The translations under genes and the position numbers were made by a program. This document shows, one piece after another, positions 1 through 8,491 of a stretch of 64,000 nt of DNA; position 1 is the stretch's first letter; every line of letters starts with the position of its first letter. This DNA comes from Palleronia abyssalis (GTDB lineage: Bacteria > Pseudomonadota > Alphaproteobacteria > Rhodobacterales > Rhodobacteraceae), in assembly GCF_900302445.1 (NCBI RefSeq), contig NZ_ONZF01000002.1, positions 62,001 through 126,000 of the forward strand, given 5' to 3'. The notes under the pieces are model-generated. The model was given only the letters and a program-made list of their open reading frames with translations, did no database searches and was not told the origin of the DNA.

Positions 1-1
1 A

Positions 2-310
2 GCGGTTGAGGGCGACCGGGCCATGGGCATCCGCACCATGCCGGTGCTGAAAGGCCCCGACATCGCGGCGCGCATGGCCTGTGCGATCATGGCACTGCCG
101 CAGACGTTGGTTATCGCGATGCTGTGCGTGTTCGGCAAGCCGCTGTTCGCGCTGGCGGTGACGGCGCTGCTGCTGGTGCAGTTCGCGCTGATGCGGCGGT
201 TCCTGAAATCTCCCACCGAGAAGGCGCTGTGGTATTCCGCCGTCGGCGTGCCCTTCTATGTCCTGGGCATGATGGTGACGGCCTTCGCGATCCGCGGGGT
301 GATGCCATGA
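2..310 (+). CDS. bchG: Bacteriochlorophyll a synthase BchG, C-terminal part (5' end outside window)
   Basis: About 102 codons are visible, in frame from base 2. BchG is the membrane prenyltransferase that attaches the geranylgeranyl or phytyl chain to bacteriochlorophyllide. The visible part opens with AVEGDRAMGIRTMPVL, which fits the conserved 'EGDRxxGxRSLPV' region of the UbiA-type chlorophyll synthases, followed by two hydrophobic helices. The stop overlaps the next start as ATGA, so the following carrier gene is probably translationally coupled. The identity is supported by the order bchG-orf428-bchP-idi, which is known from Rhodobacter. Confidence 0.85.
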   Translation, partial: AVEGDRAMGIRTMPVLKGPDIAARMACAIMALPQTLVIAMLCVFGKPLFALAVTALLLVQFALMRRFLKSPTEKALWYSAVGVPFYVLGMMVTAFAIRGVMP

Positions 311-1590
311 GCCTCAGCTGGGTTTCCATCGTTCGGCTTGGCCTGGTGCAGATGTGCCTCGGGGCCATCGTGGTGCTGACAACCTCGACCCTGAACCGGC
401 TGATGGTGGTCGAGCTTGCGTTGCCCGCCATCCTGCCCGGCGCGCTGGTGGCGCTGCATTATGGCATCCAGATCACCCGCCCGTCCTGGGGGTTCCTCAG
501 CGATACCGGGGGCAACCGCACCCGCTTCATCATCGGCGGCATGGTCGTGCTGGCCCTCGGGGCGCTTCTGGCGGCGCTGGGGATACTCGCACTGGAGTTC
601 GGACTGATCGCTGGCCTCGCCGTGTCGATCCCCGCCTATGCCCTGATCGGTCTGGGCGTGGGGGCGTCCGGCACCTCGCTTCTGGCGCTTCTGGCCACGG
701 CGACAGCCCCGCGCCGCCGCGCTGCCGCGGCGACGATCACGTGGCTTATGATGATCTTCGGGATCGCCGTGACCGCAGGCGTCGTGGGCGGGCTTCTGGA
801 TCCCTATACCCACACGCGACTTCTGCGCATCGTTGCCGGCGTCTGCATCACCGCCGTCCTGCTGACCGCCATCAGCGTCTGGGGGATCGAGGTGCGGGTC
901 ACGGCCCGCCCCGAGCCCGAGCCGATGCCGTTCCGCGAAGGGCTGGCCGAGATCTGGACCGAACCGAAGGCCCGCGCCTTCACCCTGTTCGTGTTCCTGT
1001 CGATGACCGCCTACTTCATGCAGGAGCTGATCCTGGAGCCTTATGCCGGGTTAGTGTTCCAATTCACGCCCGGCCAGTCCACGCAGCTGTCGGGCGCGCA
1101 GAACGGGGGCGTGTTCGTGGGGATGCTGATCGTCGGCATCGCCGCCACCGGGTTCGGGCGCGGCGCGCTGCGCGACTGGGTGATCGCGGGATGCGTGGGC
1201 TCGGCCCTGTCGCTTCTGGCGATTGCGGCACTTGGCCAGACCGGGATGCCGCTTCTGGTGCCGGCCACCGTCGCGCTGGGCCTGTTCAACGGAATGTTCG
1301 CGGTCGCCGCCATCGGGTCGATGATGGCGCTGGCCGGTGAAGGCCGCGAGGCGCGCGAAGGCACGCGGATGGGCCTTTGGGGCGCGGCGCAGGCCATCGC
1401 GGCCGGGTTCGGCGGGCTTGTCGGCGCGGGTGCCGTGGACCTGTTGCGCCTGAGGATGGAAGCCGGGCCGGCCTTCGGGCTGGTCTTCGTCGGCGAGGCG
1501 GTGCTGTTCGTCGCCGCGGCGCTGATGGCTGCACGGATCATGGAAGGGCGCGCTCGGGCGCCGCTTATGGGGGGACAAGCGCATGTATGA
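307..1590 (+). CDS. PucC/BCH2-family membrane protein (Orf428 type)
   Basis: A 427-residue major-facilitator-type protein with about 12 hydrophobic segments. It has the same length and position as 'orf428' between bchG and bchP in Rhodobacter. The family (BCH2, PucC, LhaA) is linked to assembly of light-harvesting complexes or pigment handling, but the cargo of this branch is not established. I chose the ATG at 307 because it overlaps the bchG stop. A longer frame open from 124 would run over bchG. The 3' end overlaps bchP by 8 bases. Confidence 0.85.
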   Translation: MSLSWVSIVRLGLVQMCLGAIVVLTTSTLNRLMVVELALPAILPGALVALHYGIQITRPSWGFLSDTGGNRTRFIIGGMVVLALGALLAALGILALEFGLIAGLAVSIPAYALIGLGVGASGTSLLALLATATAPRRRAAAATITWLMMIFGIAVTAGVVGGLLDPYTHTRLLRIVAGVCITAVLLTAISVWGIEVRVTARPEPEPMPFREGLAEIWTEPKARAFTLFVFLSMTAYFMQELILEPYAGLVFQFTPGQSTQLSGAQNGGVFVGMLIVGIAATGFGRGALRDWVIAGCVGSALSLLAIAALGQTGMPLLVPATVALGLFNGMFAVAAIGSMMALAGEGREAREGTRMGLWGAAQAIAAGFGGLVGAGAVDLLRLRMEAGPAFGLVFVGEAVLFVAAALMAARIMEGRARAPLMGGQAHV

Positions 1591-2803
1591 CGTCGTCGTC
1601 ATCGGGGGTGGGCCATCCGGCGCCATCGCGGCCGAGGATCTGGCCAAGGCCGGTCACAAGGTCGCCCTTCTGGACAAGGCCGGCCGGATCAAGCCCTGCG
1701 GCGGGGCGATCCCGCCCCGGCTGATCGCGGATTTCGATATCCCGGACGACCAGATCGTCGCGAAGATCTCGACCGCGCGGATGATCTCGCCCACCGGGCG
1801 GGCCGTGGACATCCCCATCGAGAACGGCTTCGTCGGCATGGTCGACCGCGGTCCGTTCGACGAATACCTCCGCAAACGGGCCGCGGCGGCCGGAGCGGTC
1901 CGAGTGACGGGACAATTCCTGCGGATCGAACGGGGCGACACGACCGCGGTCGCCTATCGTGGTCGCGACGGGTCCGAGGCGTATCTGCCGACCCGACTGG
2001 TGATCGGGGCAGATGGCGCGCGCAGCCGTGTCGCCAAGTCCGAAGTGCCCGGTGGTAGCGAGATTCCATATGTCATTGCGTATCATGAGATCATCGCCGC
2101 GCCCGGTAGTGAGGATGGGGGGCCAGCCCCCCAGACCCCCGGGGGTATTTTGGCAAGGATGAAGGGATACGATCCTGGCCGATGTGACGTGATCTATGAC
2201 GGCAGTGTAAGTCCCGATTTCTACGGCTGGGTGTTCCCTCATGGGTCGCAGGCCAGCGTAGGCATGGGAACGGGAATCGATGGCATCGACCTCAAGGCGG
2301 CGACGGCGGCCTTGCGCGCCGCGGCGGGCCTGACGGAGTGCGAGACGATCCGGCGCGAAGGGGCGCCGATCCCGCTGAAACCATTGGATCGGTGGGATAA
2401 CGGGCGCGACGTCATCCTGGCCGGTGATGCGGCTGGCGTAGTTGCGCCGTCTTCGGGCGAGGGCATCTATTACGCCATGGTCGGCGGCCGGGTTGCGGCC
2501 ACGGCGGCGCAGGCCGCACTGGTCAGTGGCCGGTCGAAGGACCTGGCCTTGGCCCGCAAGCTGTTCATGCGCGAGCACAAGACCGTCTTTCGCGTCCTGC
2601 GCACGATGCAGGACGCCTATTACCGCAGCGACGAGCGGCGGGAGCGGTTCGTTTCCCTGTGTCACGACGTGGACGTGCAGCGCCTGACCTTCGAGGCCTA
2701 CATGAACAAGAAGCTGGTCCGGGCCCGCCCCATGGCGCATCTGAAGATCGGGGTGAAAAACATGGCCCATCTTCTGAGGCTGGTTCCGGAGACATATGCG
2801 TGA
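1583..2803 (+). CDS. bchP: Geranylgeranyl reductase BchP
   Basis: A 406-residue FAD enzyme that reduces the geranylgeranyl tail of bacteriochlorophyll to phytyl. The N-terminal dinucleotide fold VVIGGGPSGAIAAEDLAKAG (about residues 5-24) and the later 'ILAGDAAGVVAPSSGEGIYYAM' region are diagnostic; the latter contains the FAD-binding GD motif. The oddity is at about residues 179-194, where GGPAPQTPGGILARMK is encoded by a copy of an interspersed DNA repeat (2117-2166). The flanks YHEIIAAP and YDPGRCDVIYDG look like they should be nearly contiguous. Gene order and overlaps place it in the bchG-orf428-bchP-idi operon. Confidence 0.93.
   Translation: MYDVVVIGGGPSGAIAAEDLAKAGHKVALLDKAGRIKPCGGAIPPRLIADFDIPDDQIVAKISTARMISPTGRAVDIPIENGFVGMVDRGPFDEYLRKRAAAAGAVRVTGQFLRIERGDTTAVAYRGRDGSEAYLPTRLVIGADGARSRVAKSEVPGGSEIPYVIAYHEIIAAPGSEDGGPAPQTPGGILARMKGYDPGRCDVIYDGSVSPDFYGWVFPHGSQASVGMGTGIDGIDLKAATAALRAAAGLTECETIRREGAPIPLKPLDRWDNGRDVILAGDAAGVVAPSSGEGIYYAMVGGRVAATAAQAALVSGRSKDLALARKLFMREHKTVFRVLRTMQDAYYRSDERRERFVSLCHDVDVQRLTFEAYMNKKLVRARPMAHLKIGVKNMAHLLRLVPETYA
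2117..2166 (+). repeat. Interspersed G/C-rich repeat, copy 1, in frame inside bchP
   Basis: A 50-bp element: an imperfect G/C-rich inverted repeat, a second CCCCCGGGGG palindrome, then TATTTTGGCAAGGATGAAGGG. The same element lies in reverse orientation at 10077-10123. Its length leaves the bchP frame open and adds about 16 residues. Elements of this look, ending in TATTTTxGCAAGAATGAAGG, are common between genes in Rhodobacterales as I recall them; here one is inside a gene. Confidence 0.8.
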
Positions 2804-3330
2804 CGATCCACGTTCCCGCGTGGGTCGACGGGCGACTGACGCCGGTCGAGAAGATCGAAGCCCATCGCCGCGGGCTGCGGCACAAGGCGATCTCGGTCTT
2901 TCTCGTCTCTGGGGATGCGGTTCTCTTGCAAAAACGCGCGGCGGACAAGTATCACACGCCAGGCCTTTGGGCGAACGCATGTTGCACGCACCCCACCTGG
3001 GGCGAAACGGCGATGGCCTGCGCCCACCGACGACTGCACGAAGAGCTTGGGGTTTCGGGGCTGACCCTGACACCTCGGGGCACCGTGGAATATCGCACGT
3101 CAGTGGGCAACGACCTGATCGAGCATGAGGTCGTTGCCCTGTTCGTGGGAGAGATTCCTCGGGCGCACCCCATTCGCCCCGAGCCGTCCGAGGTGGCCGA
3201 AACACGCTGGATGACGCTTCACGATCTTGTCAGGGATGCGCGGGAAAATTCCGATATCTACACACCGTGGCTTCGGATTTACTTGGAAAAGCATCATGAT
3301 GCGATCTTCGGGGCAATTTTGGGCGGATGA
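2800..3330 (+). CDS. idi: Isopentenyl-diphosphate delta-isomerase, type I
   Basis: A 176-residue Nudix-fold enzyme that interconverts IPP and DMAPP, feeding isoprenoid precursors to carotenoids and the bacteriochlorophyll tail. The GTG at 2800 overlaps the bchP stop as GTGA and gives the usual length of the bacterial family. Visible family features are the active-site cysteine context WANACCTHP, the variant Nudix box starting at WGETAMA and containing HRRLHEELG, and the C-terminal acidic segment. Last gene of the bchG-orf428-bchP-idi run. Confidence 0.9.
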   Translation: MTIHVPAWVDGRLTPVEKIEAHRRGLRHKAISVFLVSGDAVLLQKRAADKYHTPGLWANACCTHPTWGETAMACAHRRLHEELGVSGLTLTPRGTVEYRTSVGNDLIEHEVVALFVGEIPRAHPIRPEPSEVAETRWMTLHDLVRDARENSDIYTPWLRIYLEKHHDAIFGAILGG

Positions 3331-3442
3331 ATGACGCCATCCCGTGCCGGGCCGGCGAACCCGATGGCCCGCCGGGGCGTTGCCGCACCGAGAATTGGGT
3401 GCCATAGACCCGATGCCCGCGCAGGATCTGGACGAAATTTAT

Positions 3443-4003
3443 ATGCTGACACGCCGACATTTCATAGCCACCGGCTTTGCTGCCCTTACGCCTTCTGCCG
3501 TTCTGGGCCACGCAGGTCTTCCGCATTCCTCCTACGACACGATGACCGCTCGGGATGTCGAGGTGCGCCCAGATGCCGAGGTCGATACGATACATATCTT
3601 CCCCGAGTATTTCTCGATCTATCACGTCCGCGCACCCGGCCGTGCGCGTGAGTATCACGTCGCGGTCGGGGACCAGGGGCGCAATCTCAGCGGGACCACG
3701 ATCATCAAGCGCAAGGAAGAATGGCCGTCGTGGACGCCGACGCAGAACATGATCCGGCGCGAACCCGAGGTTTATGGCCAGTTTGCCGGCGGGATGCCGG
3801 GTGGTCCGGAAAATCCCCTGGGCGCGCGTGCGCTGTACCTGTATCGCGGGGGGCGGGACACGATGTACCGCATCCACGGCACGCCCCAACCCTGGACGAT
3901 CGGACAAGCCGTCAGTTCGGGGTGCATCCGGCTGACCAATGACGACGTCATCGAACTGTATCCCCACGTGACGTTGGGCACGAAAGTCATCTCTTACCGC
4001 TGA
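3443..4003 (+). CDS. L,D-transpeptidase (YkuD family), Tat-exported
   Basis: A 186-residue enzyme of the family that forms 3-3 cross-links in peptidoglycan or anchors proteins to it. The ATG at 3443 gives an N-terminus MLTRRHFIATGFAALTPS, a twin-arginine signal. The C-terminal catalytic signature is complete: HGTPQPWTIGQAVSSGCIRL, with the histidine and the SGCIRL cysteine. It lies 112 bases after idi and is not a photosynthesis gene. It sits between two pigment operons, with the puf operon arriving from the other side. Upstream ATGs at 3344 and 3413 are less likely because they would bury the signal peptide. Confidence 0.85.
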   Translation: MLTRRHFIATGFAALTPSAVLGHAGLPHSSYDTMTARDVEVRPDAEVDTIHIFPEYFSIYHVRAPGRAREYHVAVGDQGRNLSGTTIIKRKEEWPSWTPTQNMIRREPEVYGQFAGGMPGGPENPLGARALYLYRGGRDTMYRIHGTPQPWTIGQAVSSGCIRLTNDDVIELYPHVTLGTKVISYR

Positions 4004-4027
4004 AATCCATAGCCCGGGCAAGACGAA

Positions 4028-4076
4028 CCCCGCCCGAAGCACTTCGGACGGGGTAGTTTCCTGTAGCCAACAGGAA
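4028..4076. terminator. Tandem hairpins between convergent L,D-transpeptidase gene and puf operon
   Basis: Two inverted repeats lie back to back: CCCCGCCCGAAG-CA-CTTCGGACGGGG (4028-4053) and TTCCTG-N7-CAGGAA (4058-4076). On the minus strand (puf mRNA) the first stem is fully paired, using one G-U pair. On the plus strand it has one mismatch and is followed by TAGTTTCCT. No long T-run follows on either side, so this may be a shared terminator or a 3'-end stabiliser of puf mRNA. Confidence 0.55.
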
Positions 4077-4159
4077 GGGAAGAGGGGCGCGATGCCCCGT
4101 ATCGCACGCGGGATGGCGCGCGATCCAGAAGGCGCGGCACCCGGTGCGCCGCGCCGATC

Positions 4160-4378
4160 TCAGCCGATCATCGTCAGAAGCGTTTGCCCCTGGTGGAGGG
4201 CCGCGTAAGGATCCTCGGGCAGGAGGTAGCTGATGCCCCTGAGGATCAGGATGAACGCGATGACCGCGATGAACACGAGCGCGGCATACCCTGCGCCCAG
4301 GGCCATCTGCCCCAGTCCCCACTTGTAGAGAGAGGGACGTTGGCCTTCGAGGTACCAGTACTTGTCGTCGTTGCTCAT
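4160..4378 (-). CDS. pufX: PufX, reaction centre-LH1 core polypeptide
   Basis: A 72-residue single-span membrane protein directly after pufM. In Rhodobacter, PufX sits in the LH1 ring and leaves a gap for quinone exchange. The core LYKWGLGQMALGAGYAALVF matches the PufX pattern of a tryptophan, then QM, a GAG helix motif and VF, and the helix ends in RGISYLLPE, like the known R...LP border. The start is 4 bases after the pufM stop; the ribosome binding site GGAG lies in the last pufM codons. Sequence divergence in PufX is high, so the call rests on motif, size and position. Confidence 0.85.
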   Translation of the reverse strand: MSNDDKYWYLEGQRPSLYKWGLGQMALGAGYAALVFIAVIAFILILRGISYLLPEDPYAALHQGQTLLTMIG

Positions 4379-4382
4379 GTTC

Positions 4383-5372
4383 TTACTCCGTGAAGACTGG
4401 CGGGCTGTAGATCATCCATTCCTCGGGTGTGCGCGCGGGGACATAGTTGTTCTGCGCGCCGTATCCGTGGTCCTGTGCCCACAGGAACCAGTTGTCGACG
4501 ACCGTGCCGGTCAGCAGGATTCCGATCCCGCCGGTCAGCGTGGTCAGGACCGCGAACCACCACGCCCAGCGGTGGATGCCTTCCATCGTGGCGTTGAAGC
4601 CCATGGTCCAGCGCCAGAACAGGCCGGCGCGTTCGGATGCCGTGCCGCGGTCGTGGATCTGGTCCAGCTCGCGATCCGCGCCGTAGCGCGAGGTCGCCAG
4701 GATCGTGCCGCCATGCATCGCGAACAGAAGGACCGAGCCATAGAGGAACACGATCGAAAGCGCGTGGAACGGGTTGTAGAACAGGTTCCCGTAAGTCAGC
4801 GAGAACAGGTTCGTCCAGTCGAGGTGCGGGAAGATTCCATAGGGTACCGCTTCGGCCCAGGATCCCATCAGCAACGGCCGGATCAGGCCCAGGACCAGGA
4901 AAAGCCACACCGCGCTGGCGAAAGCCCAGAAGACGTGCTTGCCCATGCGCAACTGGTGCGCCAGCACCCAGGACCGAGCCAGCCAGCTCAGGACCGACAC
5001 CAGCAGCAGGGCCGACGCGATGATCCAAAGGCCGCCGTCCCACAAAGGGGCGATGCCCAGACCGTATTCGGGTGCCGGTGGTTCGAGCGACAGGAAGAAC
5101 AGGTCCCGCACGAAAAGTGCGGGGTTGAAGTCCACCTGTACCCAGAAGCTGATCCCCACGAGGAAGAACCACAAGCCCCCGGTGATGAAACTGAGCACCC
5201 CGAACGGACCCAGATAGATCGGCCCAAGCTGGGCGTTCCCGAGCCAGCCCAGAAGCGGACTGAACCCCCCGGGATTGCTGCGGTCGCGCAGATCGACCGC
5301 TTCAGTGATGCCAAGCTCGGGCGACCCCTGGACCTGCACCTGACTGAAGATGTTCTGATATTGTAGTGTCAT
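4383..5372 (-). CDS. pufM: Photosynthetic reaction centre M subunit
   Basis: A 329-residue, five-helix membrane protein that binds bacteriochlorophyll, bacteriopheophytin, QA and the non-haem iron together with PufL. Recognisable parts are the N-terminal [12 protein letters not shown], the helix D region [24 protein letters not shown] with its histidine ligands, and the helix E region [20 protein letters not shown]. The C-terminus runs to PVFTE with no extra tail. pufX follows after 4 bases. No pufC (tetrahaem cytochrome) gene follows. Confidence 0.98.
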   Translation of the reverse strand: MTLQYQNIFSQVQVQGSPELGITEAVDLRDRSNPGGFSPLLGWLGNAQLGPIYLGPFGVLSFITGGLWFFLVGISFWVQVDFNPALFVRDLFFLSLEPPAPEYGLGIAPLWDGGLWIIASALLLVSVLSWLARSWVLAHQLRMGKHVFWAFASAVWLFLVLGLIRPLLMGSWAEAVPYGIFPHLDWTNLFSLTYGNLFYNPFHALSIVFLYGSVLLFAMHGGTILATSRYGADRELDQIHDRGTASERAGLFWRWTMGFNATMEGIHRWAWWFAVLTTLTGGIGILLTGTVVDNWFLWAQDHGYGAQNNYVPARTPEEWMIYSPPVFTE

Positions 5373-5385
5373 TGCCAGATCCTCC

Positions 5386-6216
5386 TTACAGATCCGCCCA
5401 CCAGGGCAGGTCGAGGTACCAATCCCACCAGACGACCCATTGGTCGAACCAGATGGTGCCCGAGATCACGATGCAGACCGCGCTCCAGAACCCGGCATTG
5501 ATCGCAAGCAGATAGCCCAGGCGGTGAATGCCCATCGGCCCGATGGAATAGCCGATGAAGTCGCGGAAGAACGTGTCCTCGTGATCGGGCGTCTTCATCT
5601 TCTCGCCCTTTTCGGGGTTGGCGGCAGACAGGATCAGCGATCCGTGCAGCGCCAGCGCCAGCGTGGTCGTGAAGAACAGCGTCACGGCCAGCATGTGGGC
5701 GGGGTTGTAGTGGAAGTTACCGTAGAGATAGCCGGTGTAGCTGACCCAATCGAGGTGGCTCCAGATGCCATAGGGGAACGCGTGCCCCCAGGCGCCCATT
5801 AGGACGGGGCGGATCACCTGCAGCGTGGTGTAGGCCAGGATCGCGGCGAAGAAGGCGATGGGCACGTGAAAGCCGATGCCCAGCTTTCGGCAGATCTCGA
5901 TCTCCCGGAAGCCCCAACTGATAAAGGCCCCGTGCGCGCAGATGGTGATGATCTGCCACAAGCCCCCGATCTGAAGCGGCGCGGCGCCCAGGCCATAGCT
6001 GATGGGCGGCGGATTGACCGAGATCAGCCAAGGGTTCCAGACACCCTGGATCGCGGCGGTGTAGAAGATCAGGATGGTGCCCAGACCGGCGAAAAACACG
6101 GTCGTGACACCGAAGAAACCCACAAAGAACGGCCCGACCCAGAAATCGAACAGGTCGCCGCCGATAAGCGTGCCGCCCGGCACGCGGTATTTTCGTTCGA
6201 AGCTGAGCAATGCCAT
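5386..6216 (-). CDS. pufL: Photosynthetic reaction centre L subunit
   Basis: A 276-residue partner of PufM with five membrane helices. Diagnostic stretches are the start [20 protein letters not shown], the helix C end [20 protein letters not shown], and helix D with [16 protein letters not shown] (histidine ligands to the special pair and iron). The C-terminus [13 protein letters not shown] is typical. pufM starts 13 bases downstream. Upstream, a strong hairpin separates pufL from pufA. Confidence 0.98.
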   Translation of the reverse strand: MALLSFERKYRVPGGTLIGGDLFDFWVGPFFVGFFGVTTVFFAGLGTILIFYTAAIQGVWNPWLISVNPPPISYGLGAAPLQIGGLWQIITICAHGAFISWGFREIEICRKLGIGFHVPIAFFAAILAYTTLQVIRPVLMGAWGHAFPYGIWSHLDWVSYTGYLYGNFHYNPAHMLAVTLFFTTTLALALHGSLILSAANPEKGEKMKTPDHEDTFFRDFIGYSIGPMGIHRLGYLLAINAGFWSAVCIVISGTIWFDQWVVWWDWYLDLPWWADL

Positions 6217-6263
6217 CTTCCGCTCCCGTCATTGGCGGCACCTGCGCCGTCTATTCGTCGATG

Positions 6264-6291
6264 GCGTCGGGCAGGCTGACCCGCCCGACGC
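6264..6291 (-). promoter_or_regulatory. pufA-pufL intercistronic mRNA hairpin
   Basis: In the minus-strand RNA this is a 12-bp stem, GCGTCGGGCGGG paired with CCTGCCCGACGC (one G-U pair), closed by a four-base loop TCAG. It sits between the pufA stop and the pufL start. In Rhodobacter capsulatus, hairpins at this place shield the pufBA message from 3' decay and set the excess of LH1 over reaction-centre mRNA. The same role here is inferred. Confidence 0.75.
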
Positions 6292-6307
6292 AAGTGTCAG
6301 GGTCGGA

Positions 6308-6490
6308 TCACTCGACCGATTCTTCGCCCGGCACGCCGTATTTGGCGGCCGAGGTCTCGAACCAGTTGTACCGGTCGGTGCTGAGCAGGACGAGGTGGAT
6401 CATCGCCGCCAGCAGGAACAGGAACACGCCCTGCGCCACGAAAACGCGACGCGGGTCGAAGACCAGCCAGATTTTATAGAACTTTGCCAT
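6308..6490 (-). CDS. pufA: Light-harvesting complex 1 alpha polypeptide
   Basis: A 60-residue LH1 alpha subunit: a short cytoplasmic N-terminus [21 protein letters not shown], one membrane helix with the AAMIHLVLL bacteriochlorophyll-binding histidine, and a periplasmic tail [11 protein letters not shown]. It starts 14 bases after pufB with GGAG upstream. The tail ends in PGEESVE, which could include a segment trimmed after insertion, as in Rhodobacter. Confidence 0.96.
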   Translation of the reverse strand: MAKFYKIWLVFDPRRVFVAQGVFLFLLAAMIHLVLLSTDRYNWFETSAAKYGVPGEESVE

Positions 6491-6504
6491 GTTTCAGATC
6501 TCCC

Positions 6505-6654
6505 TCAGAACCACGGGCGCCAGATGAACACCGCGATATGAGCGAGGACCGCGACAATGGAGAAAAGCCAAAGTCCGCTCATATAGACGGAGTGCAGTTC
6601 CTGCGCCTGTTCGTCTGTAAGACCCGTGAAGGACAGGTCGGTTCTATCAGCCAT
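6505..6654 (-). CDS. pufB: Light-harvesting complex 1 beta polypeptide
   Basis: A 49-residue LH1 beta subunit, too short for routine ORF lists. It reads [20 protein letters not shown], then [19 protein letters not shown] with the two conserved histidines, and ends IWRPWF. The [15 protein letters not shown] stretch is the LH1 beta signature. A good ribosome binding site, AAGGAG, lies 8 bases before the ATG. It is preceded by two strong hairpins. Confidence 0.96.
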   Translation of the reverse strand: MADRTDLSFTGLTDEQAQELHSVYMSGLWLFSIVAVLAHIAVFIWRPWF

Positions 6655-6683
6655 TTGAACACTCCTTGAGGATCAAGCTGACG

Positions 6684-6741
6684 CCGCGGGGCCCCCGCGG
6701 CCGGGTTCCGGCGGATGCCGGACTTCGAAGCCGAAACCCGG
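6684..6741 (-). promoter_or_regulatory. Two hairpins in the pufQ-pufB spacer
   Basis: In the pufQ-pufB gap two stems lie side by side: CCGCGGGG/CCCCGCGG (6684-6700, one-base centre) and a 12-bp stem, CCGGGTTTCGGC with GCCGGAACCCGG in the RNA (6701-6741, one G-U pair, 17-base loop). They would sit near the 5' end of a processed pufBA message. In Rhodobacter this region is cut by RNase E and structured 5' ends stabilise pufBA mRNA. The function here is inferred from position. Confidence 0.65.
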
Positions 6742-6794
6742 CCCGAATTCTTGTGTGCCCTGCCTCGCGCGTGGCGTGACGGGGCGAAAAACCG

Positions 6795-7022
6795 TCAGGC
6801 CGAAAAGATCATCGGCGTGATGATGCGCGCCTGGCTCCAGGCCCGCGCGAGGGGTCCGCGCTCGGGCAGGTGGCCCGATCGGATCAACGTCAGACCCCAA
6901 GTCAGGCAGGCCAGCGGCACGGTCGCTGCGAAGATGATCGCGAAATAGATGGCGAACTCGGTCTTCAGGCCGTCCCGGTCTTTTTCGAGCGGGGCCATCC
7001 CAGCATTGGTCATGTCGGTCAT
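6795..7022 (-). CDS. pufQ: PufQ, small membrane protein of the puf operon
   Basis: 75 residues with one clear membrane segment ([22 protein letters not shown]) and a basic C-terminus [18 protein letters not shown], the typical PufQ layout. In Rhodobacter capsulatus PufQ stimulates bacteriochlorophyll production, possibly as a carrier of pigment intermediates. Its start overlaps the bchZ stop as ATGA, so there is no space for a separate promoter after bchZ. Any oxygen-regulated puf promoter must lie inside bchZ. Confidence 0.92.
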   Translation of the reverse strand: MTDMTNAGMAPLEKDRDGLKTEFAIYFAIIFAATVPLACLTWGLTLIRSGHLPERGPLARAWSQARIITPMIFSA

Positions 7023-8491
7023 CTTTCGTCCTCCTTTTTGGACTTCCGGCCAGGCGCAAGGGCCTGCACGTTCTCTTTCGCCACCTTGTCCCCACCGTCG
7101 CGCAGCACCTGCCGTTCGGCGGCGTCGCGAAGATTTCGGGCGGCGGAAATTCTGGTCAGGATCGGATGCTCGGCCACGATGCGGTCAAGCTCGGCCTGGG
7201 CTTCAGGCTCCCACGGCAGGTCGCGGCGCAGTTCGGCGGGCGTCGCCTCGGCCGCGTCCATCTCTGACCCCAGGGGCAGGATGTGGAACAGCGCGTCGAA
7301 CAGGCCGTTGCAGATTTCCTGCAACAGGTAGGTGGCGCCCGCGTAGCCCATGAAGGGCGTGCCGGTGGCCCTCCGGATCGCCGCGCCGGGAAAGCTTGCG
7401 GGGATGAACGCGGGCTGCGGGCCATGGCCGGATTTCATCTCGGCCAGGTACATCTTCTCGTTGATCGACCCCATGAGGATCAGCGGCCGTTTTTCGTGGA
7501 TCAGGCGGCGCACCTCGTCATTGTCGGTCTTCTTGCCCGCACTGCGGGCCACCGCGAAGGCGCAGGGAAAGCCCAGCTCGTCCTCCAGGTAATGACGGAT
7601 GCCGCGCGCATATGTTTCCGTACCCACGATGCCGAATTCGGCCGTGGCGAAGAAATCCTGCGTCACGGACCGCCACAAATCCCACACGGGCTTCAGCGTC
7701 GAATGCTTCTCGCGCTCGATGAAGGGCTCGGGGTCCAGCCCCAGCATATCGCCCAGCGTGCGAAGGAATTTCGTGGTGCTTTCCACGCCCACGGGGGCCT
7801 GCAGATACGGCTTGCTCAGCACCTCGCACAGGCCGCGCCCGAACTCGCGATAGAGGCAGATATTGACGTCCGCGTTCACGAGGCCTCGCATCTCGGCCAG
7901 ATGGGCGCCCAGCGGCATGACCATGTTGACCTCGGCGCCGATCCCCTCGACCAGACGGCGGATCTCGTGAAGATCGCTGGCCGAGTTGAAGACGCCATAC
8001 ATCGGCCCGAGGATATTGACGCGCGGCTTCGCATCCGCCTCGCGCTTCTTCTCGGGCGGCATGCGGCCCTTGGTCTGACCCCATTCGGTGAACAACCACG
8101 TCATCGCCCGATCTGCGGCCTGCCACTGATCCTCGTCGATGGTCCGCGGCAGGAACCGCTGGATGTTCGTCCCCTGCGGCGTCACGCCCCCGCCGATCAT
8201 CTCGGCGATCGAGCCTGTGACCACCACGGCGGGCAGCGCAGGATCCAGCGTGTCCCACGCCCGCTTCATCGACTCTTCGGTGCCCGCCCCCATCTCTTCC
8301 TCGCCCAGGCCGGTGACGACGATGGGCAATTCATGCGGCGGCAACCCGTCGGTATAGTGCAGGACCGAGGTGACGGGCAGGTTCTCGCAGCCCACCGGCC
8401 CGTCGATGACCACCTGCAATCCCTTGATCGCGGTGAAGGCATAGACGGCGCCCCAATAGCCCCCCGCCCGGTCGTGATCGGTGATCAGCAT
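7019..8491 (-). CDS. bchZ: Chlorophyllide a reductase subunit Z
   Basis: A 490-residue nitrogenase-like subunit that forms the BchYZ catalytic part of chlorophyllide a oxidoreductase, which reduces the C7-C8 bond on the way to bacteriochlorophyll a. The start [19 protein letters not shown] and [20 protein letters not shown] match BchZ, with the cluster cysteine in VGCEN. It overlaps bchY by 7 bases and pufQ by 4, which indicates tight coupling along the bchCXYZ-puf operon. Confidence 0.97.
   Translation of the reverse strand: MLITDHDRAGGYWGAVYAFTAIKGLQVVIDGPVGCENLPVTSVLHYTDGLPPHELPIVVTGLGEEEMGAGTEESMKRAWDTLDPALPAVVVTGSIAEMIGGGVTPQGTNIQRFLPRTIDEDQWQAADRAMTWLFTEWGQTKGRMPPEKKREADAKPRVNILGPMYGVFNSASDLHEIRRLVEGIGAEVNMVMPLGAHLAEMRGLVNADVNICLYREFGRGLCEVLSKPYLQAPVGVESTTKFLRTLGDMLGLDPEPFIEREKHSTLKPVWDLWRSVTQDFFATAEFGIVGTETYARGIRHYLEDELGFPCAFAVARSAGKKTDNDEVRRLIHEKRPLILMGSINEKMYLAEMKSGHGPQPAFIPASFPGAAIRRATGTPFMGYAGATYLLQEICNGLFDALFHILPLGSEMDAAEATPAELRRDLPWEPEAQAELDRIVAEHPILTRISAARNLRDAAERQVLRDGGDKVAKENVQALAPGRKSKKEDER

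Noticed and set aside
6662-6674. CTTGAGGATCAAG as an FnrL site ahead of pufB
   Set aside because: It has five-base arms with a three-base centre, not the TTGAT-N4-ATCAA spacing, and lies where the pufB ribosome binding site is.
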